Shown here one piece after another: positions 26,006-34,991 of a DNA stretch of 64,000 nt (within the stretch, counting starts at the first letter, position 1; each line of letters starts with the position of its first letter). The position numbers and the translations under genes are program-made. The notes below the pieces were generated by a model that saw only the letters and a list, made by a program, of their open reading frames with translations, did not search any database and was not told the origin of the DNA. The stretch spans positions 173,788-237,787 of the forward strand of contig NZ_JAOEFD010000003.1 in NCBI RefSeq assembly GCF_025420485.1, in the 5' to 3' direction. This stretch comes from Nesterenkonia marinintestina (GTDB lineage Bacteria > Actinomycetota > Actinomycetes > Actinomycetales > Micrococcaceae).

Positions 26006-26071
26006 CCCTGCTCACCGTCCGGCGAACACCCCGGCCGCGTTCAGCCCCTTCTCGGGCGTGTCACGGTCCGC

Positions 26072-26509
26072 TCACTTGCTCCCGGCGTAGAAGGTGAGAC
26101 GGAACTTTCCGATCTGCACCTCGTCACCGGCGCGCAGCACGTAGCGGTCCACTCGGTCGTGGTTGACGTAGGTGCCGTTTAGGCTGCCCAGGTCCTCGAT
26201 CTCGAACCCCTCCGGCACCCGGTGGAACATCAGGTGGCGCCGAGACACGGTGACGTCGTCGAGGAAGATCTCCGCATCCGGATGGCGCCCTGCGGTGGTG
26301 ACGTTGCGGTCCAGCAGGAACCGCGCACCCTGGTTGGCGCCGGTGTGGGCGATCAGCAGCCCTGATCCCTGAGGCAGGGCCGAGATGGCCTCGTGGTCCT
26401 CCTCCGTCAGGTACGGAGCGGCGGTCCTGGGGTCGGCCGGAGGCAGGGAGATGCTGGTCGTCTCCACGCTGCGGCGGCCCTCATCCGGAGTTCCGGGCGA
26501 CTGGGTCAC
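26072..26509 (-). CDS. garA: FHA-domain metabolic regulator GarA/OdhI
   Basis: The 145-residue protein is the phosphorylation switch that inhibits 2-oxoglutarate dehydrogenase and glutamate dehydrogenase and activates glutamate synthase in actinobacteria. The N-terminal phospho-acceptor motif SVETTSISL is intact (Thr17 and Thr18, targets of PknG/PknB-type kinases in homologues). The FHA domain shows AGRHPDAEIFLDD, VSRRHLMFHR and DLGSLNGTYVN. The start is GTG 26509, behind GAGAGGAG. It lies 34 bases after gcvH and is probably co-transcribed, then followed by ftsR, the standard actinobacterial order. Confidence 0.92.
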   Translation of the reverse strand: MTQSPGTPDEGRRSVETTSISLPPADPRTAAPYLTEEDHEAISALPQGSGLLIAHTGANQGARFLLDRNVTTAGRHPDAEIFLDDVTVSRRHLMFHRVPEGFEIEDLGSLNGTYVNHDRVDRYVLRAGDEVQIGKFRLTFYAGSK

Positions 26510-26543
26510 GGCGGTCTCCTCTCTCAAGTGCGTCGGACGACGG

Positions 26544-26930
26544 TCAGCCGACCTGGTTGCGGTAGTCCTCGTCGGAGAGCAGCTGCTCCAGCTCGCCGGC
26601 GTCGGAGAGGCGGACCTCGAACAGCCACCCCGCTCCGTAGGAGTCCGAGTTGACCGCACCGGGGTCGGACTCGAGGTCCTCGTTGACCGCGACGATCTCG
26701 CCGCTGACCGGAGCATAGATGTCGGAGACCGACTTGGTGGACTCGACCTCGCCGACGACGTCGCCGGCCGCGACGGTGCCGCCGACCTCGGGGGACTCGA
26801 CGTAGACGACCTCGCCCAGGGCGTCCTGGGCGAAGTCGGTGATGCCCACCCGCACGACGCCCTCAGAGTCGCCGTCAGCGATCCACTCGTGGTCGGCGCT
26901 GTACCGCAGTCCTGCCGGGATGTTGCTCAT
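26544..26930 (-). CDS. gcvH: Glycine cleavage system H protein
   Basis: This 128-residue lipoyl carrier shuttles the aminomethyl group between the P and T proteins of glycine cleavage. The lipoylation site is Lys66 in GEVESTKSVSDIYAPVSGEI, and the end shows the usual GWLFEV block. The ATG at 26930 is preceded by AGGAGCGGAG. No gcvP or gcvT is in the window; gcvH next to garA matches Rv1826-Rv1827. A -10 TAAGTT lies upstream at 27017-27022. Confidence 0.95.
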   Translation of the reverse strand: MSNIPAGLRYSADHEWIADGDSEGVVRVGITDFAQDALGEVVYVESPEVGGTVAAGDVVGEVESTKSVSDIYAPVSGEIVAVNEDLESDPGAVNSDSYGAGWLFEVRLSDAGELEQLLSDEDYRNQVG

Positions 26931-27016
26931 AGTCGGTGCTCCGCTCCTGATGATGTGGGACGAATACGTCGGGTCCGAGGCGCGGACGAGTCCCGGCTCA
27001 CAGATCCCTACAGGAC

Positions 27017-27022
27017 AACTTA
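27017..27022 (-). promoter_or_regulatory. -10 hexamer of gcvH-garA
   Basis: TAAGTT on the minus strand would give gcvH a leader of about 80 bases. No matching -35 is clear. I looked for a glycine riboswitch further upstream and do not accept one. Confidence 0.35.
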
Positions 27023-27175
27023 GCACCCTGCCGCGACGGCGGCATCGACGAGTCCCCCCAGGGAGACGGGCTCCGTCGGCGATGGATTCCGTCCGCCGAT
27101 CTGACATATCCTCACCCGAGACCTCGCGTGAGCCGTCCGCGGCGACCGTGACGCCCCGCGACGAAAGGATCCGGC

Positions 27176-28852
27176 GTGACCGATCAGACGAGCACGCTCA
27201 CCGCCGACGGCACTGCGCCCTCCCCCGAGTCCGACCCGCAGTGGTGGCGTCAGGCGGCGGTGTACCAGATCTATCCGCGCTCCTTCGCCGACTCCGACGG
27301 AAACACCATCGGTGACCTCCGGGGCATCACCGAGCGCGTGCCCTATCTGTCCGCATTGGGGATCGACGCCGTGTGGCTGAGTCCGTTCTACCCCTCGGCC
27401 CTGGCCGACGGAGGCTACGACGTGGACGACTATCGCGACGTCGACCCGAAGATCGGCACGCTGTCCGACTTCGACGAGATGATCTCCGCGCTGCACGCGG
27501 CCGGGATCCGGCTGATCGCCGACATCGTGCCGAACCACACCTCAGACCGTCACGAGTGGTTCCGCGCCGCAGTGGAGGCCGGACCGGGATCGCCCGAGCG
27601 CGCACGGTTCATCTTCCGCGACGGGCTCGGCTCCGCCGGCGAGCTCCCCCCGGCTGACTGGACCTCGATCTTCGGCGGTCCGGCCTGGACACAGGTGCCC
27701 GACGGCCAGTGGTACCTCCACACCTTCGCGAAGGAGCAGCCCGACCTGAACTGGGAGAACCCGGAGGTGCGCGAGGACTTCAAGGAGACCATCCGGTTCT
27801 GGTCCGAGCGCGGAGTGGACGGCTTCCGCATCGACGTCGCCCACGGACTGGCCAAGCGGCTGCCCGAACAGCTCCCCTCACAGGCCGAGCTCGACCGCCT
27901 CCCCTGGGACGGCTCCCATCCGACCTGGGACCGCGATGAGGTCCACGAGATCTACGCCGAGTGGCGCGAGGTGTTCGACGAGTTCGATCCGCCCCGGTCC
28001 GCCGTCGCCGAAGCATGGGTCGGGGCCGACAGGCGCCCGCTGTACGCCTCCGAAAAGGGTCTGGGTCAGGCCTTCAACTTCGACCTGCTGGAGGCGCACT
28101 TCGACGCAGACCAGTTCCGCGACGTGGTGACCTTCAACCTCGAGCTCGCCGAACGTGCCGGCTCGTCGTCCACCTGGGTCCTCTCGAACCACGACGTCGT
28201 GCGGCACGCCACCCGATACGGGCTGCCGCCCAAGGCCGCCCACGAGGAGAAGGCCGGGACGGACTGGCTGCTCTCCGGAGGCGTCGAGCCGCGGCTCGAC
28301 GCAGAGGGCGGGCTGCGCCGAGCCCGCGCGGCGAGCCTCTTCGAGCTGGCGCTGCCCGGCAGCGCCTACATCTACCAGGGTGAGGAGCTGGGTCTCCACG
28401 AGGTCGCCGATATCCCCGACGAGGCGCGGCAGGACCCGACCTTCTTCCGGAACACCGGTGTCGAGATCGGGCGCGACGGCTGCCGCGTGCCGCTGCCCTG
28501 GAGCAGCGAGGGAGCCTCCTTCGGGTTCGGTCCGGCCCGACCGCACCTCCCCCAACCGTCATGGTTCGCCCGCTGTGCGGTGCAGGTCCAGGACGGCGAC
28601 CCGGAGTCGACGCTGAACCTCTACCGACGGGCTCTGTCGCTGCGCTCGCGTCTGCGCACCGACGAGGAGCTGGAGTGGCTGCACACCGACGACGCCCAGG
28701 TGCTGGGCTTCGTGCGCCCCAACGGGTGGGCATGTGTGACGAACTTCGGCACGGCGCCGGTCACACTCCCGGAGGGCGAGGTCCTGCTGAGCTCGTCGCC
28801 GCTGGACGACGGCCGCCTCCCGGGCGAGGCGACGGCCTGGCTGCAGACCTGA
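27176..28852 (+). CDS. GH13 alpha-glucosidase (oligo-1,6-glucosidase/maltase type)
   Basis: The 558-residue cytoplasmic enzyme has a GH13 (beta/alpha)8 barrel. Conserved regions are DIVPNHTSDRHEWF, GFRIDVAHGL (nucleophile Asp), SAVAEAWVG (acid/base Glu) and LSNHDVVRHATRYG (third Asp). The YQIYPRSFADSDGNTIGDL opening and the absence of a signal peptide fit alpha-1,4/1,6-glucosidases of the AglA/MalL type. The start GTG follows AAAGGA. It is convergent with the SugABC-like importer, so it probably hydrolyses the imported disaccharide or its relatives. The exact linkage cannot be assigned from sequence. Confidence 0.9.
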   Translation: MTDQTSTLTADGTAPSPESDPQWWRQAAVYQIYPRSFADSDGNTIGDLRGITERVPYLSALGIDAVWLSPFYPSALADGGYDVDDYRDVDPKIGTLSDFDEMISALHAAGIRLIADIVPNHTSDRHEWFRAAVEAGPGSPERARFIFRDGLGSAGELPPADWTSIFGGPAWTQVPDGQWYLHTFAKEQPDLNWENPEVREDFKETIRFWSERGVDGFRIDVAHGLAKRLPEQLPSQAELDRLPWDGSHPTWDRDEVHEIYAEWREVFDEFDPPRSAVAEAWVGADRRPLYASEKGLGQAFNFDLLEAHFDADQFRDVVTFNLELAERAGSSSTWVLSNHDVVRHATRYGLPPKAAHEEKAGTDWLLSGGVEPRLDAEGGLRRARAASLFELALPGSAYIYQGEELGLHEVADIPDEARQDPTFFRNTGVEIGRDGCRVPLPWSSEGASFGFGPARPHLPQPSWFARCAVQVQDGDPESTLNLYRRALSLRSRLRTDEELEWLHTDDAQVLGFVRPNGWACVTNFGTAPVTLPEGEVLLSSSPLDDGRLPGEATAWLQT

Positions 28853-28878
28853 GGTCGGCCCCGGCCGGGGCACGACCT
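28852..28878. terminator. Bidirectional terminator between the GH13 gene and sugC
   Basis: AGGTCG (28852-28857) pairs with CGACCT (28873-28878) around a self-complementary CCCCGGCCGGGG core. It fills most of the 37-base gap between two convergent genes and could stop both. No T-run is present. Confidence 0.5.
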
Positions 28879-28889
28879 GGTCGCCGCCG

Positions 28890-30152
28890 TCAGCTCTGAG
28901 CGGCGGCCTCGGTCCGCTCCTTGGCCCGTTCGGCGTCCCGCCGACGTTCGTCGGCCGCCCGGCGGGTCAGCTCGGCGCCGGCCTCCGGGTCGTGGGTGAG
29001 GTTCTCGCCGGTGGCCGGGTCGAAGAGGTGGATGCGGCTGACGTCGACCCAGATCGTCGCCCGGTCACCTCCGCGCAGCTTCGACTCGGGCGAGACGGAG
29101 ATGACCAGCTCGGGACGGGTCTCGTCGGCGTCCATGTCCTCGGCGAGCGACTGCAGGGTGTCCTCCACACGCTTGTCCATCTCGTAGTGGACGTAGACGT
29201 ACTGCTCGTTGCCCAGCCATTCGGTGTGGGAGATCTCGACCTCGAGCAGGCTCCCGCGGTCCCGCTTGGACCCCTCCAGGGTCTCGGCGTCCTCGAAGAA
29301 CTCCGGGCGGATGCCCGCCAGGACGATGTCCTTGCCTTCGCCCGCCCGCTGGTGGCCCTCCGGGATGTCGAAGTCGCCCACCGGGGTAGAGAGCCTCCCG
29401 TCGGTGACGGTGCAGGGCAGGAAGTTCATCGACGGCGCGCCGATGAAGCCTGCGACGAACAGGTTCGCCGGCTGCTCGTAGAGCTCGCGCGGGGACGCGA
29501 TCTGCTGCAGCTCCCCCTTCTTGAGCACGGCCACCCGGTCGCCCAGGGTCATGGCCTCCACCTGGTCGTGGGTCACATAGACCGACGTGGTGCCCAGGCG
29601 CCGCTGCAGCTGCGAGATCTGCGTGCGCATCTGACCGCGGAGCTTGGCGTCCAGGTTGGACAGCGGCTCGTCGAAGAGGAACGCCTTGGCCTCACGGACG
29701 ATCGCCCGACCCATGGCGACACGCTGCCGCTGACCGCCGGAGAGGTTGCCGGGCCGGCGCTTGAGGTGCTCGTTGAGCTCCAGCATCTCCGAGACGCCGT
29801 TGACCTTGTCGGTGACCTCCTTCTTGGAGAAGCGCCCCTTCTGCAGCCGCAGGGGGAAGGCGATGTTCTCGAACACGGTCAGGTGCGGATAGAGGGCGTA
29901 GTTCTGGAACACCATCGACAGGTCCCGCTGACGGGGTGCGACGTCGTTGACACGCTCCCCGTCGATGAGCAGGTCACCCTCGGTGATGTCCTCCAGGCCC
30001 ACGATCATCCGCAGCAGCGTCGACTTCCCGCAGCCGGAGGGTCCGACGAGGATCACGAACTCCCCGTCCTCGATGTCGATGGAGACGTCGTTGACCGCCG
30101 GGTAGCCGTCGGCGTACTTCTTGACCAGGTTCTTCAGTTCGATGGATGCCAT
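28890..30152 (-). CDS. Disaccharide ABC transporter ATPase (SugC/MsiK-like)
   Basis: The 420-residue protein is a CUT1-family sugar-importer ATPase. Walker A GPSGCGKST is at residues 37-45, the signature is LSGGQRQRVAMGRAI, Walker B is AFLFDEPLSNLDA, and the H-loop is VYVTHDQVEAM. The C-terminal TOBE domains hold ...VLAGIRPEFFEDAETL and end in a charged tail of about 35 residues. It follows the binding protein and the two permeases in the same order as lpqY-sugA-sugB-sugC of mycobacteria, which take up trehalose. It may also serve other CUT1 importers, as MsiK does in Streptomyces. Confidence 0.88.
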   Translation of the reverse strand: MASIELKNLVKKYADGYPAVNDVSIDIEDGEFVILVGPSGCGKSTLLRMIVGLEDITEGDLLIDGERVNDVAPRQRDLSMVFQNYALYPHLTVFENIAFPLRLQKGRFSKKEVTDKVNGVSEMLELNEHLKRRPGNLSGGQRQRVAMGRAIVREAKAFLFDEPLSNLDAKLRGQMRTQISQLQRRLGTTSVYVTHDQVEAMTLGDRVAVLKKGELQQIASPRELYEQPANLFVAGFIGAPSMNFLPCTVTDGRLSTPVGDFDIPEGHQRAGEGKDIVLAGIRPEFFEDAETLEGSKRDRGSLLEVEISHTEWLGNEQYVYVHYEMDKRVEDTLQSLAEDMDADETRPELVISVSPESKLRGGDRATIWVDVSRIHLFDPATGENLTHDPEAGAELTRRAADERRRDAERAKERTEAAAQS

Positions 30153-30255
30153 GCTGCGGGCCCTCTCATCTCGGACCGGACTCCTCCGGCCGGTGCGGGT
30201 GTGATGTGTGCGAGCTGTGCGACGGCGCTGCGCCGCGGACGTGGTCCGGGTCCCC

Positions 30256-31107
30256 TCATCCCTTCACCGCTCCCTGGGTCAGACCGGAGACGATCTGACG
30301 CTGGAAGAGGACCACCAGGATGACCACCGGGACGGTCACCACGATGGCGGCCGCCGAGATCGCGCCCGCCGGCTCTTCGAACTGTGAGGCTCCGGTGAAG
30401 AACGCCAGGGCGGCGGGGACGGGTCTGGCCGCCTCGGTCGAGGTCAGCGAGATCCCGTAGACGAAGTCGTTCCAGGCGATGAAGAACGCGAGGATCGCGG
30501 TGGTGAACACTCCGGGGGCGGCCAGCGGGACGATGGCCTTGCGGAAGGCCTGCCACTGGGTGGCGCCGTCCACCTGCGCCGCCGCCTCCAGCTCCCAGGG
30601 GATCTGACGGAAGAACGCCGAGAGCGTCCAGATCGACAGTGGAAGCGTCAGCGACAGATACGGGATGATCAGTCCGATCCAGGTGTCGTACAGGCCGATG
30701 GTGCGCCACAGGTTGAACAGCGGGGTCACCACTGAGATGACCGGGAAGATCGAGACCGCCAGCGCCGAGGCCAGGATGACCTTCTTGCCCGGGAAGTCGA
30801 ACCGCGCCACTGCGTAGGCGCACAGGGTGGCCAGCACCACGGCGATCGCGGTGGCGATCAGGGTGATGCCGATGGAGTTCACCAGCGCCGAGAGGAAGAG
30901 CGTCTGGGCTCCCCCGACGAAGATCTCCTCGTAGTTCTGCCAGGTGAACGAGGCCGGCAGCAGCGTGTTCGACGCGAGGTCGCCCGGGGTCTTGAAGCTG
31001 GTCATCAGGATCGAGAAGACCGGGAACAGCGCGTAGACGAGGGTGACGACGAAGAGCACCGCCCACCCGACCTTGATCTTCGTGGTGTTTCCTCCGGGGG
31101 CAGCCAT
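30256..31107 (-). CDS. Sugar ABC transporter permease (SugB/MalG-like)
   Basis: The 283-residue permease has six predicted membrane segments and the EAA loop ELEAAAQVDGATQWQAFRKAIVPLAAPG that contacts the ATPase. The opening LFPVFSILMTSFKTPGDL is typical of the second CUT1 permease. The start is taken as ATG 31107, overlapping the upstream stop by one base with AAGGAG at a proper distance; GTG 31110 is the alternative. A 103-base gap separates it from the ATPase gene. Confidence 0.9.
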   Translation of the reverse strand: MAAPGGNTTKIKVGWAVLFVVTLVYALFPVFSILMTSFKTPGDLASNTLLPASFTWQNYEEIFVGGAQTLFLSALVNSIGITLIATAIAVVLATLCAYAVARFDFPGKKVILASALAVSIFPVISVVTPLFNLWRTIGLYDTWIGLIIPYLSLTLPLSIWTLSAFFRQIPWELEAAAQVDGATQWQAFRKAIVPLAAPGVFTTAILAFFIAWNDFVYGISLTSTEAARPVPAALAFFTGASQFEEPAGAISAAAIVVTVPVVILVVLFQRQIVSGLTQGAVKG

Positions 31108-32096
31108 CACTTCTCCTTCCCAGCGTCCTGGTGGTCCGTGCCGGAGGCCAGATCCACCTTGAAGCCCCAGACGGTGACCGCGCAGATCAGCAGCACACAG
31201 GCGAAGAGCACCACGGAGAGCGCCGACCCCATGCCGATCTCCAATCGGGTGATGGAGGTCTTATATGCCAGCATCGAGAGCACTTCAGTGCCGTGCTGCC
31301 CTTGGGTCATGATGAAGACGTTGTCGAATATGCGGAATGCGTCCAGCGCACGGAACAGTACCGCGACCATGATGGCGGCCTTCATGTGCGGGATGACCAC
31401 CCGTGACATCTGCTGCCACCAGGTGGCGCCGTCGACCTTCGCCGCCTCGACCATCTCATCGGGCACCTGGGCGAGCCCCGCCAGCAGGAGCAGCGCGATG
31501 AACGGTGTGGTCTTCCAGATCTCCGAGGCCATAATCACCGAGATCGCAGTGCCGAAGTTGGAGAACCAGTCGAGGTCGGAGCTGATGCCGGGCACCCAGC
31601 TGAACCACTCGTTGATGTAGCCGGTGTTGATGTCGAACATGTAGTACCAGGCGAAGGCGGAGACCACCGTGATGATCCCGTAGGGCACCAGGATGGAGGT
31701 GCGCAGCGTCCCGCGCAGGCCCTTCAGCGCCCGATGCATGACCAGCGCCAGGGCGAAGCCCAGGACGAGTTCGACGGCCACCGTGACCACGGTGACGAAC
31801 ACCGTGACTCCCAGCGCCCACCAGAACACCGAATCGGAGAAGATGGTCGCGTAGTTGCCGAGGAAGACGAACTCCCGGGCATCCGGCTCGGTGAGGCGGT
31901 ACGAGAACAGCGACTCGTAGACCGCCTGGGCGATCGGATACGCGGTCACCGACAGCATGATGAGGAAGGCGGGGCCGGCCATCATCCACCCGAGACGCGC
32001 CTCGGCGCGTGCCCGTGGGGACTTCTTGGGACGGACGCTCTCCTCGCCGGCTTCGAGGACGCGCATCCTCTGTGTCTCTGTGCTGAGCCTGCTCAC
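31107..32096 (-). CDS. Sugar ABC transporter permease (SugA/MalF-like)
   Basis: The 329-residue permease has a charged N-terminus of about 35 residues, six membrane segments and the EAA loop EMVEAAKVDGATWWQQMSRVVIPHM. The sequence LFSYRLTEPDAREFVFLGNY fits the first CUT1 permease, SugA. Its GTG start overlaps the stop of the binding-protein gene by four bases and its stop overlaps the next permease, so translation of the three is coupled. It forms the channel for the imported sugar with its partner permease. Confidence 0.9.
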   Translation of the reverse strand: MSRLSTETQRMRVLEAGEESVRPKKSPRARAEARLGWMMAGPAFLIMLSVTAYPIAQAVYESLFSYRLTEPDAREFVFLGNYATIFSDSVFWWALGVTVFVTVVTVAVELVLGFALALVMHRALKGLRGTLRTSILVPYGIITVVSAFAWYYMFDINTGYINEWFSWVPGISSDLDWFSNFGTAISVIMASEIWKTTPFIALLLLAGLAQVPDEMVEAAKVDGATWWQQMSRVVIPHMKAAIMVAVLFRALDAFRIFDNVFIMTQGQHGTEVLSMLAYKTSITRLEIGMGSALSVVLFACVLLICAVTVWGFKVDLASGTDHQDAGKEK

Positions 32097-33400
32097 AGCA
32101 GCCGCTCCCCTCTGAGGACCTGCTTCACGTAGTCGTCGGTCGAGGGCGGTGTGCCCTCGGGGTCGACGCCCGACAACGGCGTGTAGTTCTCCTGGATGAT
32201 CTGCGAGATGTCGGAGTAGTACGGGGTCTGGGGCCGCGGCGCCGCGTCGTCCAGTGAGTCGGCGATCACATCAGCCATGGGGTAGGCGTCTTCGACCTCC
32301 TCATCCTCGAAGGCCTGCGCCGAGGACGGCGGGTTGCCGTTCGTGATGAAGTACTCGACCTGGTTCTCCGGGGAGACGATGCACTCCACGGCGTCCCAGG
32401 CCAGCTCGGGGTGATCGGACTGGGCCCCGACGCCGAGGTTGATCCCGCCCAGCGGGGGCGCGGCGTCCGTGTCCTCGTCCACCCGCGGGTACTTGGCCCA
32501 TCCGATGTCGTCGAGCATCTCCTGATCGACGTCGCCGTCCTCGACCGCCGCCTGGGTGGCGGTCCAGATGAACGGCCAGTTGACCATGAACGAGCCGTCG
32601 TCGCCCTGGAAGAGGAACATCGACTGGTTCTCGTCCATCGCGGAGACTCCGGGGCCGGCGAGCCCCTCGGATCCGATGGTGTGCATGATCTCGGCCGCCT
32701 TGACGCCGGCTTCGGTGTCCAGCGCGGTCTCGATCTCGTCCGAGCTCAGCGTCGGGTCCGGCAGGATCTGCTCGCCCTGGGACTCGTAGAGCGCGTTGAG
32801 CCAGACGGTGGCCGACTCGGCCTGGATCCCCTGGATGCCGAGGAGGGTGTCGGTGTCCTCGGCCGCCGTGATGATCTCGTCCCAGGTGACCGAGTCGTCC
32901 ATCTCGAGTCCCGCCTCCTCGGCCACCGATTCGCGGTACCAGAGGATCTGGGTGTTCGCCCAGAAGGGGACGGTGACGAGCTCGTCGTTCCACATGGCTC
33001 CCGCCAGGGCTCCGTCGAGGGTGTCCTCGGTGGTGGCCTCGGCCACGTCGTCCGGAACCGGCGCCAGGAAGTCCGGCTCGGCGAACTCCGGGATGAACGG
33101 CGGGTCGAGACTCATGATGTCGAGGGAGGAGTCACCGGCGGCGAGGCGACGGGCGAGCTGCTCACGCTGCGACGGCGCGTCCTGGGGCAGCAGCGACGTC
33201 TGGATCCGGTACTCCCCGTCCGCCTCCTCGGTGCACGTCTGGGCGATGGCGGCCTGGCCGCCGTCGTCGGGATTGATGTACCAGGTCAGCACGGGCGGAC
33301 CGTCGTCCTCACCGCAGCCGCTGAGCACCAGCCCGGTGATCATGGCGGCACCTACGACGGCGGTGCGCCGTCGGAACCGTCCGGGCCTCTTCCTAGCCAT
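32093..33400 (-). CDS. Sugar-binding lipoprotein (LpqY-like)
   Basis: This 435-residue extracellular solute-binding protein has a basic N-region, a hydrophobic stretch and the lipobox LVLSGC with the lipidated Cys29. The mature part begins with an acidic linker and then PVLTWYINPDDGG; PPFIPEFA, WYRESVAEEAG and FMVNWPFIW are consistent with CUT1 binding proteins, most like trehalose-binding LpqY. The sugar itself is inferred. It is the first gene of the importer operon and has its own promoter and candidate operators upstream. Confidence 0.88.
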   Translation of the reverse strand: MARKRPGRFRRRTAVVGAAMITGLVLSGCGEDDGPPVLTWYINPDDGGQAAIAQTCTEEADGEYRIQTSLLPQDAPSQREQLARRLAAGDSSLDIMSLDPPFIPEFAEPDFLAPVPDDVAEATTEDTLDGALAGAMWNDELVTVPFWANTQILWYRESVAEEAGLEMDDSVTWDEIITAAEDTDTLLGIQGIQAESATVWLNALYESQGEQILPDPTLSSDEIETALDTEAGVKAAEIMHTIGSEGLAGPGVSAMDENQSMFLFQGDDGSFMVNWPFIWTATQAAVEDGDVDQEMLDDIGWAKYPRVDEDTDAAPPLGGINLGVGAQSDHPELAWDAVECIVSPENQVEYFITNGNPPSSAQAFEDEEVEDAYPMADVIADSLDDAAPRPQTPYYSDISQIIQENYTPLSGVDPEGTPPSTDDYVKQVLRGERLL

Positions 33401-33457
33401 ACGTCCACCCTCTCCGGCACAGGCTCGGCCCGTCGCCGTCCCGCTGACCTCTCAAGG

Positions 33458-33520
33458 CGAGTGACCTTGATCACGATTCGAGTGGGATCACTCTATAGGA
33501 GAGGACGGTCACACGCCTAA
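33458..33520 (-). promoter_or_regulatory. Promoter and paired operators of the sugar importer
   Basis: On the minus strand a -35 TTAGGC (33515-33520) and a -10 TATAGA (33492-33497) are 17 bases apart. Two related elements follow: plus-strand CGAGTGaccttGATCAC at 33458-33474 and CGAGTGgGATCACTC at 33479-33493. Both have CGAGTG followed by GATCAC, and each is an imperfect dyad. They overlap the -10 and the start of transcription, where a sugar-responsive repressor would bind. The regulator is not in the window. Confidence 0.55.
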
Positions 33521-33561
33521 GAGAACGCGCCGACACGCGGTGGAGCACCCAGGTCAGGGGC

Positions 33562-34854
33562 TCAGGCGGACTTCTTCCGCATCTTCTTCGCCTCGGTGCG
33601 GGTGAGCAGCTCCGGCTCAGCACCGTCCCGGACGACGTCGGCGGTGATGGTCACCTGGGCGACGTCATCACGGCCCGGGAGGTCGAACATGACCGGGTGG
33701 AGCACCCCCTCCAGGATGGAGCGGAGGCCACGAGCACCCGTGCCGCGCGCCTCCGCCTGCTCCACGACCGCCTCCAGGGCGGCGTCGTCGAACTCCAGGT
33801 CGACGCCGTCGAGGGCGAAGATCTTCTGATACTGCTTCAGCAGGGCGTTGCGGGGCTCGGTCAGGATCCTGATCAGCGCCTCACGGTCGAGGTCCTCCAC
33901 CGTGGCCACCACGGGCAGCCGACCGATGAACTCCGGGATCAGACCGAACTTGTGGAGGTCTTCAGGCTCGACGTCGGCGTAGCTGACCTCCGCGCGGGAG
34001 ATCGTGTTCAGCGGAGCACCGAATCCTATGCCCTTGCGTCCCGCCCGAGAGCCGATGATCTCCTCCAGCCCGGCGAATGCGCCGGCGACGATGAACAGCA
34101 CGTTGGAGGTGTCGATCTGCATGAACTCCTGCTGCGGATGCTTGCGGCCTCCCTGCGGGGGGACCGACGCGACCGTTCCCTCCAGGATCTTCAGCAGCGC
34201 CTGCTGCACGCCTTCGCCCGAGACGTCGCGGGTGATCGACGGGTTCTCCGACTTCCGGGAGATCTTGTCGATCTCGTCGATGTAGATGATGCCCTGCTCG
34301 GCCTTCTTGATGTCACCGTCTGCGGCCTGGATGAGCTTCAGCAGGATGTTCTCCACATCCTCGCCCACGTAGCCGGCCTCGGTCAGCGAGGTGGCGTCGG
34401 CGACGACGAACGGCACCTGCAGCTTACGGGCGAGCGACTGTGCGAGGTAGGTCTTGCCGGAGCCGGTGGGGCCGACCATCAGGATGTTCGACTTGCCGAT
34501 CTCGACGTCGTCCAGGGGCCCCTTCTCCAGCGACGTGGTCTTCGCCGCAGACCCGGTGGCCTGGATCCGCTTGTAGTGGTTGTGCACGGCGACCGCCAGC
34601 TGGCGCTTGGCGCGATCCTGGCCGACGACGTACTCGTCCAGGAACGATGCGATCTCCCGAGGGGTCGGCAGCTCGAAGTCGTCCGGCTCCTGGACCTCGT
34701 TGAGGTACTCCTCGATGATCTCGTTGCACAGCTCGATGCACTCATCGCAGATGTAGACCCCGGGACCTGCGATGAGCTTATAGCGGACCTGCTTCTGGCT
34801 CTTCCCGCAGAAGGAGCATTTGAGCAGGTCTGCGCTCTCACCAATGCGTGCCAT
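33562..34854 (-). CDS. clpX: ATP-dependent protease ATP-binding subunit ClpX
   Basis: The 430-residue AAA+ unfoldase feeds substrates to ClpP1P2. The N-terminal zinc domain has Cys13, Cys16, Cys36 and Cys39. Walker A is GPTGSGKT, Walker [10 protein letters not shown], the pore loop GYVGED, and the ClpP-docking IGF motif lies in KGIGFGAP. It has its own gap of 137 bases after clpP2, containing a terminator hairpin and a -10 TACTCT (34908-34913), so it can be transcribed separately from clpP1P2. Confidence 0.96.
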   Translation of the reverse strand: MARIGESADLLKCSFCGKSQKQVRYKLIAGPGVYICDECIELCNEIIEEYLNEVQEPDDFELPTPREIASFLDEYVVGQDRAKRQLAVAVHNHYKRIQATGSAAKTTSLEKGPLDDVEIGKSNILMVGPTGSGKTYLAQSLARKLQVPFVVADATSLTEAGYVGEDVENILLKLIQAADGDIKKAEQGIIYIDEIDKISRKSENPSITRDVSGEGVQQALLKILEGTVASVPPQGGRKHPQQEFMQIDTSNVLFIVAGAFAGLEEIIGSRAGRKGIGFGAPLNTISRAEVSYADVEPEDLHKFGLIPEFIGRLPVVATVEDLDREALIRILTEPRNALLKQYQKIFALDGVDLEFDDAALEAVVEQAEARGTGARGLRSILEGVLHPVMFDLPGRDDVAQVTITADVVRDGAEPELLTRTEAKKMRKKSA

Positions 34855-34934
34855 GCGTACGTTTCTCCTCAGGCAGACGGACTCGGCGCCTCGTTCGTGA
34901 CTATCTCAGAGTACTCCAGAGGTGTGACACGACC

Positions 34935-34972
34935 GCGGCGCCGACCCCCGATGTCTCCGACGTCGGCGCCGC
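34935..34972 (-). terminator. Terminator after clpP1P2
   Basis: A perfect 11-bp inverted repeat (34935-34945 with 34962-34972) around a 16-base loop lies 20 bases after the clpP2 stop. It would end the clpP1P2 transcript before clpX. No T-run follows. Confidence 0.55.
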
Positions 34973-34991
34973 CCATCATGTCGGGGAGCGC

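Noticed and set aside
26931..27120. A glycine-riboswitch-like stretch upstream of gcvH (minus strand GCCGACGGAGCCCGTCTCCC).
   Set aside because: It resembles part of one aptamer, but the conserved GGAGAG start and the UCUCUCAGGCA end are missing, and a normal -10 lies closer to the gene. A covariance-model search would settle it.
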